From an uncultured Oscillospiraceae bacterium (GTDB lineage: Bacteria; Bacillota; Clostridia; Oscillospirales; Oscillospiraceae), in NCBI GenBank assembly GCA_944385765.1, contig CALWYL010000004.1, positions 1-63,815 of the forward strand: DNA of 63,815 nucleotides, given 5' to 3'. Positions 44,738 to 55,400 of this stretch are shown here, in pieces. The notes below the pieces were generated by a model. That model had not been told where the DNA came from and made no database searches. It worked only from the letters and a program-made list of their open reading frames with translations. The stretch's first letter is position 1. Each line of letters opens with the position of its first letter. The position numbers were made by a program, and so were the translations under genes.

Positions 44738-45217
44738 ATGAAGTGCCCTTTCTGCGCCTACACTGAGAGCAAGGTCATCGACTCCCGCCCGGCAGAGGAG
44801 GGGGCAACCATACGCCGCCGCCGCGAGTGTCTCTCCTGCGGCAGGCGGTTCACCACCTACGAGATAATCGAGCGCCTGCCCCTGGTGGTGATAAAGCGCG
44901 ACGGCTCCCGCCAGACCTTTGACAAGGTGAAGCTCATAAACGGCATGGTCCGCGCCTGTGAGAAGCGCCCGGTCCCGCTCTCCAGCCTGGAGCAGATAGC
45001 CGACGACATAGAGCAGGAGCTGCAGAGCAATCTCGAGCGCGAGATAAGCACCACGGAGATAGGCGAGATGGTGATGGACCGCCTGAAGGACGTGGACGAG
45101 GTGGCCTATGTCCGCTTCGCCAGCGTCTACCGCTCCTTCAAGGACATCAACACCTTCATGGAGGAGCTCACCAAGCTGCTCAGGCAGAAGGAATCCCCCA
45201 GCGACCGCAGGGCATGA
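44738..45217 (+). CDS. nrdR: Transcriptional repressor NrdR
   Basis: 159 residues. N-terminal zinc ribbon with CPFC and [20 protein letters not shown], followed by an ATP-cone domain ([25 protein letters not shown]). Represses ribonucleotide reductase genes according to the dATP/ATP ratio. ATG 44738 follows ACGGAGG. No nrd gene is in the window. Confidence 0.95.
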   Translation: MKCPFCAYTESKVIDSRPAEEGATIRRRRECLSCGRRFTTYEIIERLPLVVIKRDGSRQTFDKVKLINGMVRACEKRPVPLSSLEQIADDIEQELQSNLEREISTTEIGEMVMDRLKDVDEVAYVRFASVYRSFKDINTFMEELTKLLRQKESPSDRRA

Positions 45218-45218
45218 A

Positions 45219-45256
45219 AAAAGACCCCGTATGGCCTGAGCCATACGGGGTCTTTT
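45219..45256. terminator. Bidirectional terminator
   Basis: A 17-bp perfect stem (45219-45235 with 45240-45256) with a four-base loop, A-rich on one side and T-rich on the other. Serves nrdR and the convergent gene. Confidence 0.9.
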
Positions 45257-45260
45257 CTTT

Positions 45261-45755
45261 TTACTCCCGGGTGTCGCCCTCTTCGGGCTTGTCCTCTTCA
45301 ACGGTGATTTCCACCGTGATGCTCTCGTCCTCGTCGCCGGCGCCGGCGCGCTCGGCCTCGTCGACCACATCCTCGAAGGAGGCGTCCACCGGCTCGCCGG
45401 CCTCGTTCATGGACGCGCGCAGCTCGTTGAGCTCGGCCTCCATGCGCTCTATGGCCGCGTTGGCCAGCAGCACGTTGTCAAACGCGCGGATGTACTGCTC
45501 CGGCACGTTCTTCTTGTCCGTGGCGTCGAAGAAGATGCGCCCCACTTCGGCGTAGGCGTCCTTGGCGTTGGCCTTCTCCGCAGCGATGTCCACCTTCAGC
45601 TTGGCCATGCGGGCCACGGCCCTGGCCATCTCGCCGGCGTCTCCCGCGACCTCTTTGGCCTTGTCGCTGGCCGTGGCGGCTATGTCCTTGGCCATGTCGG
45701 CCACGCCGCTGGCGGCGGCCTTGAGCGATCTGATAATCTCGTTGTAATCAGCCAT
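45261..45755 (-). CDS. Hypothetical helical protein with acidic tail
   Basis: 164 residues. Ala/Lys/Asp-rich amphipathic helices (about 1-70), a second helical part (80-115) and an acidic tail of about 45 residues. It resembles no enzyme. It overlaps the end of lgt by eight bases, so the two are co-transcribed. Confidence 0.65.
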   Translation of the reverse strand: MADYNEIIRSLKAAASGVADMAKDIAATASDKAKEVAGDAGEMARAVARMAKLKVDIAAEKANAKDAYAEVGRIFFDATDKKNVPEQYIRAFDNVLLANAAIERMEAELNELRASMNEAGEPVDASFEDVVDEAERAGAGDEDESITVEITVEEDKPEEGDTRE

Positions 45756-46728
45756 TGTTGTCTTCCTCCAGTTTTTCAGCGTTGTCGGTATCTATGTTAT
45801 CGCCCACAGGGGCGGGGTCATCCTGGGTTTTCGCCTCTTCCTCCACGGGTCCCTGCGCGGCCTGCGCCTCCGCGGCCAGGCGGACCGCATAGGGCTCGCG
45901 GTGCCGGCGGGCCGAGTTGTACAGCAGCACGATAAAGCAGGTCACCGCCGAGACGGCCGCCACCACCTGGGATACCCGCAGCTCCGTGCCGGGTATGTAG
46001 AGGCTGTCCGTCCTCAGCCCCTCTATCCAGGCCCTGCCGGCGCCGTACCACATGGCGTAGAAGATGAACACCTGCCCATCGTATTTCCGGCGCCCCTTCC
46101 TGAACCAGAAGAAGTTAATCACCAGGAATCCGGCCAGGTTCCACAGGCTCTCATAGAGGAATGTGGGGTGCACATACACGGTCTCCTCCCCCGGGCGTGT
46201 GAGGCCCATGCGGCAGAAGATGTCCGTCTGATATCCGAAGGCCTCGCGGTTGACGAAGTTGGCCCAGCGGCCTATCACCTGTCCCAGCATGAGCCCGGCC
46301 CCGGCTATATCCAGCGTGGCGCCCACCGGGATTTTCTTCGCGCGGCTCCAGATGAACACCGTGAGCACGCCGGCTATTATGCCGCCGTACATGGCGATGC
46401 CGCCCTCCCAGATATATAGTATCTCGATGAGGTTGTCCTTATAGCGGTCCCACTCGCTGGCCACATAGTACAGCCTGCACCCGATTATGGCCATGGGCAG
46501 CACCCAGAGGACCAGGCCGTATATGTCGTCGCCCTTTATGCCGACCTGGGGGGACTTGTGCGCCGCGTAGAGCACAGCGGCTATGAAGGCCGCCGCCATC
46601 ACCACGCCGTAAAAATAGACCGTGAATCCGAATACCTCAAAGCTCGCGGGGAAGTTTATCGACCAGTCCCCCAGCATGGGGAACGAGATGGCGGCGTCGC
46701 GCATCATGGTCGGGATACTGCTGTCCAT
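45748..46728 (-). CDS. lgt: Prolipoprotein diacylglyceryl transferase
   Basis: 326 residues with seven membrane segments. Signature features: GRWANFVNREAFG and HPTFLYESLWNL. Attaches diacylglycerol to lipoprotein precursor cysteines. The last 55 residues or so form a polar cytoplasmic extension (rich in Ala, Glu, Asp) beyond the normal end. Confidence 0.94.
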   Translation of the reverse strand: MDSSIPTMMRDAAISFPMLGDWSINFPASFEVFGFTVYFYGVVMAAAFIAAVLYAAHKSPQVGIKGDDIYGLVLWVLPMAIIGCRLYYVASEWDRYKDNLIEILYIWEGGIAMYGGIIAGVLTVFIWSRAKKIPVGATLDIAGAGLMLGQVIGRWANFVNREAFGYQTDIFCRMGLTRPGEETVYVHPTFLYESLWNLAGFLVINFFWFRKGRRKYDGQVFIFYAMWYGAGRAWIEGLRTDSLYIPGTELRVSQVVAAVSAVTCFIVLLYNSARRHREPYAVRLAAEAQAAQGPVEEEAKTQDDPAPVGDNIDTDNAEKLEEDNNG

Positions 46729-46734
46729 TTCAGG

Positions 46735-48015
46735 TCATCCTTTCGGGCCCCGCGGCGTGACCGCCGCCAGCGCCAGGCGCTCGGGGGCAAAATTCTCTCT
46801 TATATATTCCGCGCAGTCGTCCGCGCTCAGCGAACGGCTGACCTCGAACACGTCCAAAAAGCGGTAGCCGTTCATGGCCCCGTCGGCCAGGGCCCGGCAG
46901 AGGCTGGAAAAGCTGCCCAGCGAGCGCAGCGTCAGCCCGTAATCCGCCCGGCGCGCCCTCTCGAACGCCTCCGGCTCCAGGCCGTTTTCCGACACGCGGC
47001 GCACTTCTGACACAAAGCGCTCCAGGACACGCTCCGGCTCCGCGCTCTCCCCGCCCAACTCCATGTAGGCCGTGCCGCAGGAGAAGTCCTCGCCATAGCT
47101 GAAGTCCGCGCGCAGCAGCCCCTCGGCGTAGAGCCCGGTATAGAACGGGGACGAGCGCCCCACCAGGCTGCGCAGCGCCAGCTCGCATATCAGAGTCTGC
47201 CTGAGTATGTCCGCTCCGCTCTCCGGGGCGGGCAGCTTGGCCCCCACCAGGAACTGCGGGGCCGAGACGTCCATGGCCAGCTCCACTCTCGGGGCGGTCG
47301 GCTCCAGGGCCTCCGGCTCGCCGTAATCCGGCCGCGGCACCTCGCTGAGCTCTCCGGGGAGTATCCGCTCCGCGGCGGCGGCCACTTTTTCCGCATCCAC
47401 GTCGCCAGCCACGCAGAGCACCATATTCGAGGGGACATAGAACGCCCGGTGGCAGTCGTAGAGTGTCTCCGGCGTTATCTCCGCTATGCTCTCCACCGTG
47501 CCCGCCACGCTCTCGCGCACAGGGTGGTGGTCGTAGAGCGCGCGCAGCAGCCCGTAGTACAGCGCGAAGTAGGGGTTGTCCTCGGTCATGCGTATCTCCT
47601 GACCGATTATCCCCTGTTCCTTGCCCACGCTCTCGGCGGTGAAATAGGGTGTGGAGACAAATTTGAGCAATATGTCCAGGTTTTCGTAGAAGCCCTGCGT
47701 GCTCTCAAAGTGGTACGCGGTTATCCCACCCGACGTGTAGGCGTTGGGCGAGGCGCCGTTCTGCGAGAGGGCCGCCAGCGCGTTCCCCTCCGGCATGTCG
47801 AACATCTTGTGCTCCAGGAAATGCGCCACTCCCGCCGGGGTGTCTATCGCCCTCCCCTGCAGGTTGAACCGGCGCATGGCCCCGCCGTATTTGGTGGCGA
47901 AGAAGGCGTAGCTCTTCGCGTAGCCCGGCTTGGGCGACACCAGCACGGGCAGGCCATTGGGCAGCGAGGTCTCATACAGAATCTCGCCCACGTGGGGGTA
48001 GTCAAGCCTCTTCAT
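46735..48015 (-). CDS. M16 family peptidase (YmfH-like), active-type
   Basis: 426 residues. Inverted zinc motif HFLEH in GVAHFLEHKMF, with the distal Glu in EQGIIGQEI about 75 residues later. Pairs with the next gene, which lacks the motif. It overlaps that gene by 14 bases. Confidence 0.9.
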   Translation of the reverse strand: MKRLDYPHVGEILYETSLPNGLPVLVSPKPGYAKSYAFFATKYGGAMRRFNLQGRAIDTPAGVAHFLEHKMFDMPEGNALAALSQNGASPNAYTSGGITAYHFESTQGFYENLDILLKFVSTPYFTAESVGKEQGIIGQEIRMTEDNPYFALYYGLLRALYDHHPVRESVAGTVESIAEITPETLYDCHRAFYVPSNMVLCVAGDVDAEKVAAAAERILPGELSEVPRPDYGEPEALEPTAPRVELAMDVSAPQFLVGAKLPAPESGADILRQTLICELALRSLVGRSSPFYTGLYAEGLLRADFSYGEDFSCGTAYMELGGESAEPERVLERFVSEVRRVSENGLEPEAFERARRADYGLTLRSLGSFSSLCRALADGAMNGYRFLDVFEVSRSLSADDCAEYIRENFAPERLALAAVTPRGPKG

Positions 48016-49300
48016 CTTCTCCGTCCTCCCCCGCTCTCAGATAGTATATGGCGTCGCACTCGGCGTTGCGGGCTATCTCCGCCACCTCGTCCACTGACAC
48101 GTCCTCGCAGGCCGCCGCCAACTCCTCCGGAGAGGCGTCCGAGCCTGCGATGTTGAAAGACAGGTAGTGCCCCTCCAGGGAATACGGGTCGTCCGACATG
48201 GTGGCCAGCCTGTGCCTCACCGCCCGCCTGGCCGCCGTCAGCTCCTCGGGCGTGACGTTTCCACGTCTTATCTCATCCAGCTGGGCCAGTATCTCGTCGC
48301 GCGCCGCGCCGAGTTTGTCAAAGGCCACGCCGCTGGAGACCAGCAGCAGCCCCTTCTGCCAGTCCAGCCCGGAAGACGCGTAATAGCACAGCTGCAGCCT
48401 CTCGCGGACATTCATAAAGAGCTTGCTGGTCACGCTGCCGCCGAACACGGCGTTGAACACCATCAGCGCCGGCACGTCCGGCTCCAGCATGCTGTTCCCC
48501 AGCCGCCAGCCCATGGCCAGCTTGCCCTGAGTGACGTCCATCAGGTCCGTGAACTCCCTGGGCGACTCCTCGAGCGAATTCATGCGCACGTCCGTGCCGA
48601 TGTCGGCGTCCAGCTCGCCTCTCGGCAGGTCGAACAGGGCCTCGCCCAGCGCGTCTGCCACGGCGGAAAAGCTCTCCGAGCCGCAGTAGAACAGCTCTAT
48701 CGGCGCCGTGGCCGTGAGCTCCCGCCAGCGGCGGGTCAGCCGGGTGTAGTGTATGCCCTCGGCCGAGTCCTCGGAGCCGAGCACGCCCGCCGATATGGGC
48801 TCATAGGCGCACATCAGCTGTATCAGCCGCTGCACGGCGTAGGAGTCCTTGTCGTTTTTCTGCGCGCGTATGCGCTCAACCAGCTTTTCGCGCTCCCCGT
48901 TGACGTAGTCCGGGAGCAGCAGGCCGCCGCGGGTATTGGGCCGGAGCAGCAGGTCTCCCAGCAGCGAGGATATGCGCCCCAGAAGGCCCATCCTCTCCGG
49001 CAGCAGCCTGTCCTCCGGGAAGGAGGCCGTGAAGCCTGTCAGCTGCACCTCGCCCACCCGGCGCACCGCCGGCTCAACGCGCGAGCCGTAGAGCCCGTCC
49101 AGCTCTCCCGCGATGCTCTCCATGTCCGGCAGTCTCACGGTGCCCCGGCGCAGCACGCCGGGTATGAGCGCGTGCATGGACGCCGTCTCCGCGTCCAGCT
49201 GGCTGAGCAGCGACATGGTCAGGGTGCCTGTTTTGAACTTGTCCGTGCGCAGCGCGGTGAGCCACACGCCCGGCAGCAGCTCCTCGCGGGTGTATTCCAT
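48002..49300 (-). CDS. M16 family peptidase-like protein (YmfF-like), inactive partner
   Basis: 432 residues. M16 fold segments (LRRGTVRLPDMESIAGELDGLYGS; NAVFGGSVTSKLFMNVRERLQLCYY) but no HxxEH, so it is probably the non-catalytic half of an M16 heterodimer, as with YmfF/YmfH. ATG 49300 follows GGGGAGG; codons before it lack family sequence. Confidence 0.87.
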   Translation of the reverse strand: MEYTREELLPGVWLTALRTDKFKTGTLTMSLLSQLDAETASMHALIPGVLRRGTVRLPDMESIAGELDGLYGSRVEPAVRRVGEVQLTGFTASFPEDRLLPERMGLLGRISSLLGDLLLRPNTRGGLLLPDYVNGEREKLVERIRAQKNDKDSYAVQRLIQLMCAYEPISAGVLGSEDSAEGIHYTRLTRRWRELTATAPIELFYCGSESFSAVADALGEALFDLPRGELDADIGTDVRMNSLEESPREFTDLMDVTQGKLAMGWRLGNSMLEPDVPALMVFNAVFGGSVTSKLFMNVRERLQLCYYASSGLDWQKGLLLVSSGVAFDKLGAARDEILAQLDEIRRGNVTPEELTAARRAVRHRLATMSDDPYSLEGHYLSFNIAGSDASPEELAAACEDVSVDEVAEIARNAECDAIYYLRAGEDGEDEEA

Positions 49301-49400
49301 ATGCCCCTCCCCCTCTTTGCCTTTTCTAATCTCTGAATTATAGCACACTTATGCCCGGCGCGCATTAACTTTCTGCCATTAAAGGTAAATATTTTGTGAA

Positions 49401-52400
49401 TTAACTCTCAACTGTACTCCCTCCGCGGTCCGCGCTCAGGCGGTGCACCTGTCCTGAGCCGTCCGTCCACTCGGCCTCGAAGCCGTCCCAGCTCTCCGGG
49501 AGACGCGGTGAGAAGCTCAGTTTTCCCCCGCGGAGCCTCAGCCCGAGCAGCTCCTCCGCCGCCGTGCGGAAGAACCAGCCGGCGGAGCCGGTATACCAGT
49601 TCCAGCCAGCCTCGCCGTATCTCTCCGGCGCGGCGCAGACGTCGGCCGGTATTACAAATGGTTCGGCGCCGTATGCCCCGTCCTGTCTGGGCAGGGCGCA
49701 GCGGAGCAAGGCCAGCCCCTCTTCGGCGCGCCCCTCGCGGAAGCAGGCCAGGGCCAGCCAGATGGCGGCGTGCGTGTACTGCCCGCCGTTCTCGCGGAAG
49801 CCGGGGCCATAGCTCCTTATATATCCCGCTCGCTCCCCCTCGGCGCAAAACGGCGGCTCGAAGAGCCGCGCGAGCGGCCTCTCTGGGTCGAACAGGCGCG
49901 ATAGCGCGGCGTCCAGGGCCGCTTTTCGCCGCTCCGGCGGGGCTTCCCGGCAAATTGCCGCCCAGCTCTGGGCTATGCTGTCTATCTCGCAGCCCTTCGC
50001 CCCCGCGCCGCCCAGCGGCGCGCCGCTGTCGTAGTAGCCGCGCAGATACCAGCCGCCGTCCCAGGCGGCGTCCGCCGCCCGGGCGCTCTCTCCGGCGCTC
50101 CTGCGCAGCTTCTCCGCCTCAGCCGCCAGCCCCTCCTCTTCCAGCACTCCGGCAAACTCTCTGGCCGTGTGCGCGTGGAACCAGGCCAGCCAGACGCTCT
50201 CGCCACGCCCGGCGCGCCCCACCGCGTCCATGCCGTCGTTCCAGTCGCCGTCTAGCATCAGCGGCAGCCCGTGCGCGCCGGTGCCTCTCCGCCCGTAGAG
50301 CGCGAAGGCCCTGCGGCAGTGCTCCAGCACCGTGCAGCGCTCCTCCGTGGACGGAGGCTGCTCATAGCGGCTGCGCTCGTCCTCTCCCAGGACATCTGAG
50401 CGCAGGAACGCCGTCTTTTCCCCCAGTATCGCCCTGTTTCCCGTCCTCTGCACGTACTCCGCCACCGCCCAGGGCAGCCACAGATAGTCGTCGGAGCAGC
50501 GCGTGCGCACGCCCCGGGCCCCGTTTCCCCGGGGATGCCACCAGTGCATGACGTCCCCCTCCTCGTACTGCCTCGCGCAGCAGTCGAGTATCCTCGAGCG
50601 TGCCAGTGAGGGGTCTATCAGTATCAGGTTCACGGCGTCCTGCAGCTGGTCGCGGAAGCCGAAGGCCCCGCCGCTCTGGTATTGCCCCGTGCGCCCCAAG
50701 AGGCGGCAGCAGAGCGCCTGATAGACGGCCCAGCCGTTCATGAAGCGGTCCAGCGCGGCGTCCGGCGTGTGCACGCGCAGTCGCCCGGTCACCGCCCGCC
50801 AGTGCTCCACAGTGCGCTCCAGCTCCGCCCTGGCCCTCTCAACCCTCGAGAGCTCCGAGGCCAGCGAGGCGTCCGGGGACACGGCAATAACCAGCGTCCG
50901 CGCCTGGAACGCCGCGGCAAAGCAGGGCAGCAGCCCCGCCCCCTGTTCGTGGGCCGGGCTCCCGGCCAGCCAGGCCGCCCGGTCGCAGGTCCACTCCCTC
51001 GGCGCCTGGGAAAAGGCCGCGCTGACGCCAGCCCCCTCCCAGCAGGGCGAGGCGGCGCTCATCAGGCCCTCCGCGCACGAGGTCACCACATAGCGTGAAT
51101 CCCTCTCGCTCTCCGACAGCGTGAGGTCGGTTTTCCAGTACAGCGTCCCGGAGGCGTTCTCCACGATGAGCAGGCGCGCGTCCTCCCCCGGCGGCGCCAG
51201 GGCGGTCACCGCCGCGCCGCACTTCTCCCACCTGGCAAAGCCGAAGCCGAAGGTCACGCGGCAGTCCACGCCGTCCTCGTCCGCGAACAGGCTCAGACGG
51301 CGGCCGCCCACCTCCATCTCCAGCGTCTCAGGGCCGGATACGGCCTTTTCGTCGCATATCCAGGTATTTATGCGCCTCTCTCGGGCATTGCCGTGCCACA
51401 TGCAGCCCAGGCCGGAGTCGGCGGCCAGGAAACCCATGCCGCCATTGGCGAGGACGTGCGTCCAGGCCCTGGGCGGCAGCGAGCCGCGCGTATTGAAGGC
51501 AAAGGAGCCGTCCGGCAGCCACTCGCAGTCCGGGTAAGCGCCGCGACGGCGGCGCGGGAGCGGCGGGAAGTCCGGAAAAGGCGCCTGCGGCGGGCGGCGC
51601 GCGCCGCCCTCCTGCGGATGTGAGAGGTCCACCTCCACGGCGGCCGCCCTCAGCAGCTCCTCCGCCGAGATGTCCGCCGTGTGGACTCCCCCTCTGGCCC
51701 CGGAGAGGGCCTCCAGCGAGCACTCACTCAGCAGCTCCGACACCGAGCGCGAGAGGCCGCGCAGGTAGTCCCCGCCGTCCGCGGTGAGGAACACCAGATC
51801 CGACCTCAGCCCGCAGGCCCTGAGCAGCGAGTGCTGCCTTATGAGCTCGCCGGCGGCGCGCCGGCAGCCCAGGTCCGTGAAGCGGGCGCATATTATGGGG
51901 TCGTCGCCGGAGACGCCGTGTCGCCACAGCTCCTCCCGCCCTCCGCGCCGCTCCATGCCCGCCCGCGGAAAGGCCAGGGCAGCGGCCAGCTCCATGGCCG
52001 CGGCGACGCCCCGGCTGTCCAGCCCGTCCAGGGCCGCCTTGGCGGTGAGCAGGTCGGCAAAGGCCTCCGGCGGCGCGCAGAGCGCCTGCCGCGCCGTCAT
52101 CAGTGTCCCCTCGGCCTCAGCGCCCCAGGCTATGGTGAATTTCAGCGCCCAGCTGCCGCCCGCCCCCAGCGAGACGGGCACTCTGAACTCAGCGCGCGGG
52201 TGGTTGAGCCAGCCCAGCGCCTCCCCGCCCTCATTTGCGCGCCACGTCCCCGCCCGGTCCGCCAGCGCGCACAGGCAGCACGCGCCTGTCCCCGCGCGCG
52301 GCAGGCGGGAGAGCAGCAGCGCGTCTCCGGCCAGCAAGGCGTGCATGCCCAGCCGCCAGAAGGCGGGATGGTTTACATAATCTTCAACGCGTGCCAGCAT

Positions 52401-55400
52401 TGGCTCAAACTCCAGCACCAGCTCGCCGCGGAACCCGCTCTCCGAGGAGAGCTCTATCACCCTCAGCTCCGCCGTTCCGCCCGCTATTACGGCCGCCGTG
52501 CACCGGCTTCTCAGCCCGGCGCCCCGGGCCTCCAGTACGGCCCGGTCGCCCCGGAAGGTGAAGCTGTGCCCCAATCCCCCGGCCGCCCCGGGCACGGGCA
52601 GCAGGTCGAACTCCCTCCCGTCCTCGCCGCGCAGGCGTATTTCCAGCCCGGCGGGGCCTCTGAGCGGGTCCTCGGCCCCGCGATAGACGCCGATGCCGCC
52701 CGCCGTGGCACAGGAGAGGCCCGTCGAGGTTAACATAACACTATAAACGCCGTTTGACAGCAGGCAGACGCGCGGCCGAGCGGCGTCAGACCCCGCGCCG
52801 GAGAGCTCCCAGGCGTCGCCGCCGCCCCGGCGCGGTTTGGCCGGGGGCTCAGCGCCGCCGGGGCGCAGGGTGACCGCCCGCAGGCTGGTCCGCTCGCTGA
52901 GCAGCGGGGCAAAGGCGCGCATCTCGCAGCGCGACATGAACCGCCGCACCATTACGCCGTCCAGCAGGCAGTTGGCGGCGGCCACCAGGCTCATGCCCAG
53001 ATGGTGTGCCATGACGCAGCGCACCTGCTCACCCCCGCCGGAGGCACAGCGCGATGCGGTGAAGTCCATGGCCTCCCACAGGCCGTAACGCCCGTCCATA
53101 TCCAGTTCCATCAAACGGCGCAGATTCCTCACGGCCTCCCTCGGGGAGACGCACAGCGCGAGGAAACTGGCGTAGGGCGCGACCACCGTATCCGCCCCCA
53201 TTCCCCGCTTCAGGGCCAGGCCGGCGCAGCCGTGGGCCTTGTAGCGGTAGCTCAGCGAGCTGTCCAGGGAGTAGAATGCGCTCTCCGACTCTCCCCAGGG
53301 CAGGCCCCGGGGCACGTCGCGCCGCTGCACGAAAAGGCAGAAGCGCGCGCTCTCCCATAGCAGGCTCCCCGGCTCCAGAGGCAGGAAGAGCTCGGGCATC
53401 AGGTACTCGAACATGGTGCCCGTCCAGCTGGCCATGCCCCGGCGGCCGCCGTATTTGACCATGGCGCGGCTCAGCCTGCGCCAGTGGCGCCGCTCCACCT
53501 GTCCCGTGGCCACGGCGTAGTAGCCCGTGAGCCGGGCCTCGCTGCTCATGAGGTCGTACAGCCCCTCGCTGAGATGCCCGGCGGAGACGTCGCAGCCTAT
53601 GTGGAAGAGCCTCCTTCGCCCGTCGTAGAGCGCGGCGAAGTCCATGCCGGAGGCCAGGGCCTCAGCTCGCGCGGCCAGGTCCTCCCGCCCGTATTCCCGC
53701 GCGCCGGCGGCAAAGGCCGCCAGGCTGGCCGCCAGGTTTCCGCTGTCCACCGTGGAGACGTACTCCGGGCGGAGGCTCTCCAGCTTTTCGATGTCGTACC
53801 AATTATAGAGGTGTCCGCGCCAACGCGGCAGGCGCTCCACCGTGTCCAGGATGTGCCCGGCCAGGGCGAGCGCGCGCTCCGGCGCGTCCAGCCCCAGGTC
53901 GGCCGCGGCCAGGGACGACACAAGTGCCAGCCCGATATTCGTGGGCGAGGTGCGCATGGCGGCGCCCAGCGGGGGCTGTTCCTGCCAGTTGTCAGGCGGC
54001 AGGTACCCCCCGCGCGGCGTACACTGCTCGGTGAAATAGCGCCATATCTTCCCCGCGAGCTCCAGCAGGAGGGCCTTGTCGTCCTCGCTCAGGCGCTCTC
54101 TCGTCAGCTGCCCTCCGTCCAGATACTCAGCCAGCGCGGGCGAGAGCAGCCAGAGGGCGCCCAGGCATATGCCCGGCGCCCCGCCCGCGAGCGCCGCCGT
54201 CACGGCGCCCAGGAGGCACTCCGGCCACATGGCTCTCGCGTGTGCCCAGAGCCCGCCCCCGTGGCCCTCGCTCTGGGCCGCCGTCTGCCACTGGAGCAGG
54301 TTTTTCCCCGTGACCAGCATGCGCCAGAGGGCGGTAAGGGCCGCGCCCGTGCACACAGCCGCCTCCCAGGGCAGCAGAGCCAGGCGCAGGAGCGCGCGGC
54401 AGAGCGAGCCGGCAAAGCCCCGCGCCGACAGCGACTCCCCGCGCTCGTCCGGGCGCGAGGCGAGGGCCGCGGCCGCCTCCGGCAGCGCACCCGAGAACAG
54501 CGCGGCGAGCGCGGAGAGCGCCGCCAGGTAAGGGCCGACACCGGGCAGGACGGCGGCGCAAAACAGCGCGGCCGTGCCTCCCAGGGGAAACAGGCTGCGC
54601 CGCAGGCTGTCCAGCAGCCTCCAGCGCTCCGCCTCCGGCAGTGCCCAGCGCTGGGAGATGAATCTGAGGTTCTGCCAGTCCCCCCGCGTCCAGCGGTGCA
54701 GCCGCTTGAAATATGAGCCCGCCGTAGAGGGGAAGGTGTCCGAGAGCTCTGTGTCGCTGAGATAGGCCCCACGCAGCAGCGCGCCCTCTATGGCGTCGTG
54801 GGAGAGCACGGCGCCCTCCGGCAGCGAGGAGCAGCACTCCAGCAGCGCCTGGGCGTCCATTATGCCCTTGCCGGAAAATCCCCCGCGGCCCGTGAGGTCC
54901 ATCCACAGCTCGCCGCAGGCCGAGCCGTAGGGGTCGGTGCCGCCCTCGCCGGCGAAACAGCGCGAAAAGCGCGTCATCACCGCGCTTGCCAGCTCCGTGA
55001 CCATCCTGGGGTGCATCACGCCGTAGCCCGAGACCACGCGGCCATTTTCAATCTTTGGGCGGTTCATTGGGTGCAGCATGGCCCCTATCAGCTCCCGCGC
55101 CGCCCCCGGCAGCAGACGCGTGTCCGAGTCCAGGGCCAGGATATAGCGCGCTCCGGTCAGGCGCGCCGGGTCGCCGGAGAGGACTGAGAGCTCTCCCCCT
55201 CCTCCCCGCATCAGCGCGGCGAGGGCCATTATGGCCCCGCGTTTGCGCTCCCGGCCCATCCAGCGCCCGTCGGGCGCAGAGAAGCTGCGGCGGCGGCAGA
55301 GCAGGTAGAAGCCGCCGCCGTATTTCCTGTTCAGCGCGTCCACGGCCGCTCTGGCCGACTCCAGGCGGTCATTGTCGGTGTCCACGGTGCGCTCGGCGGC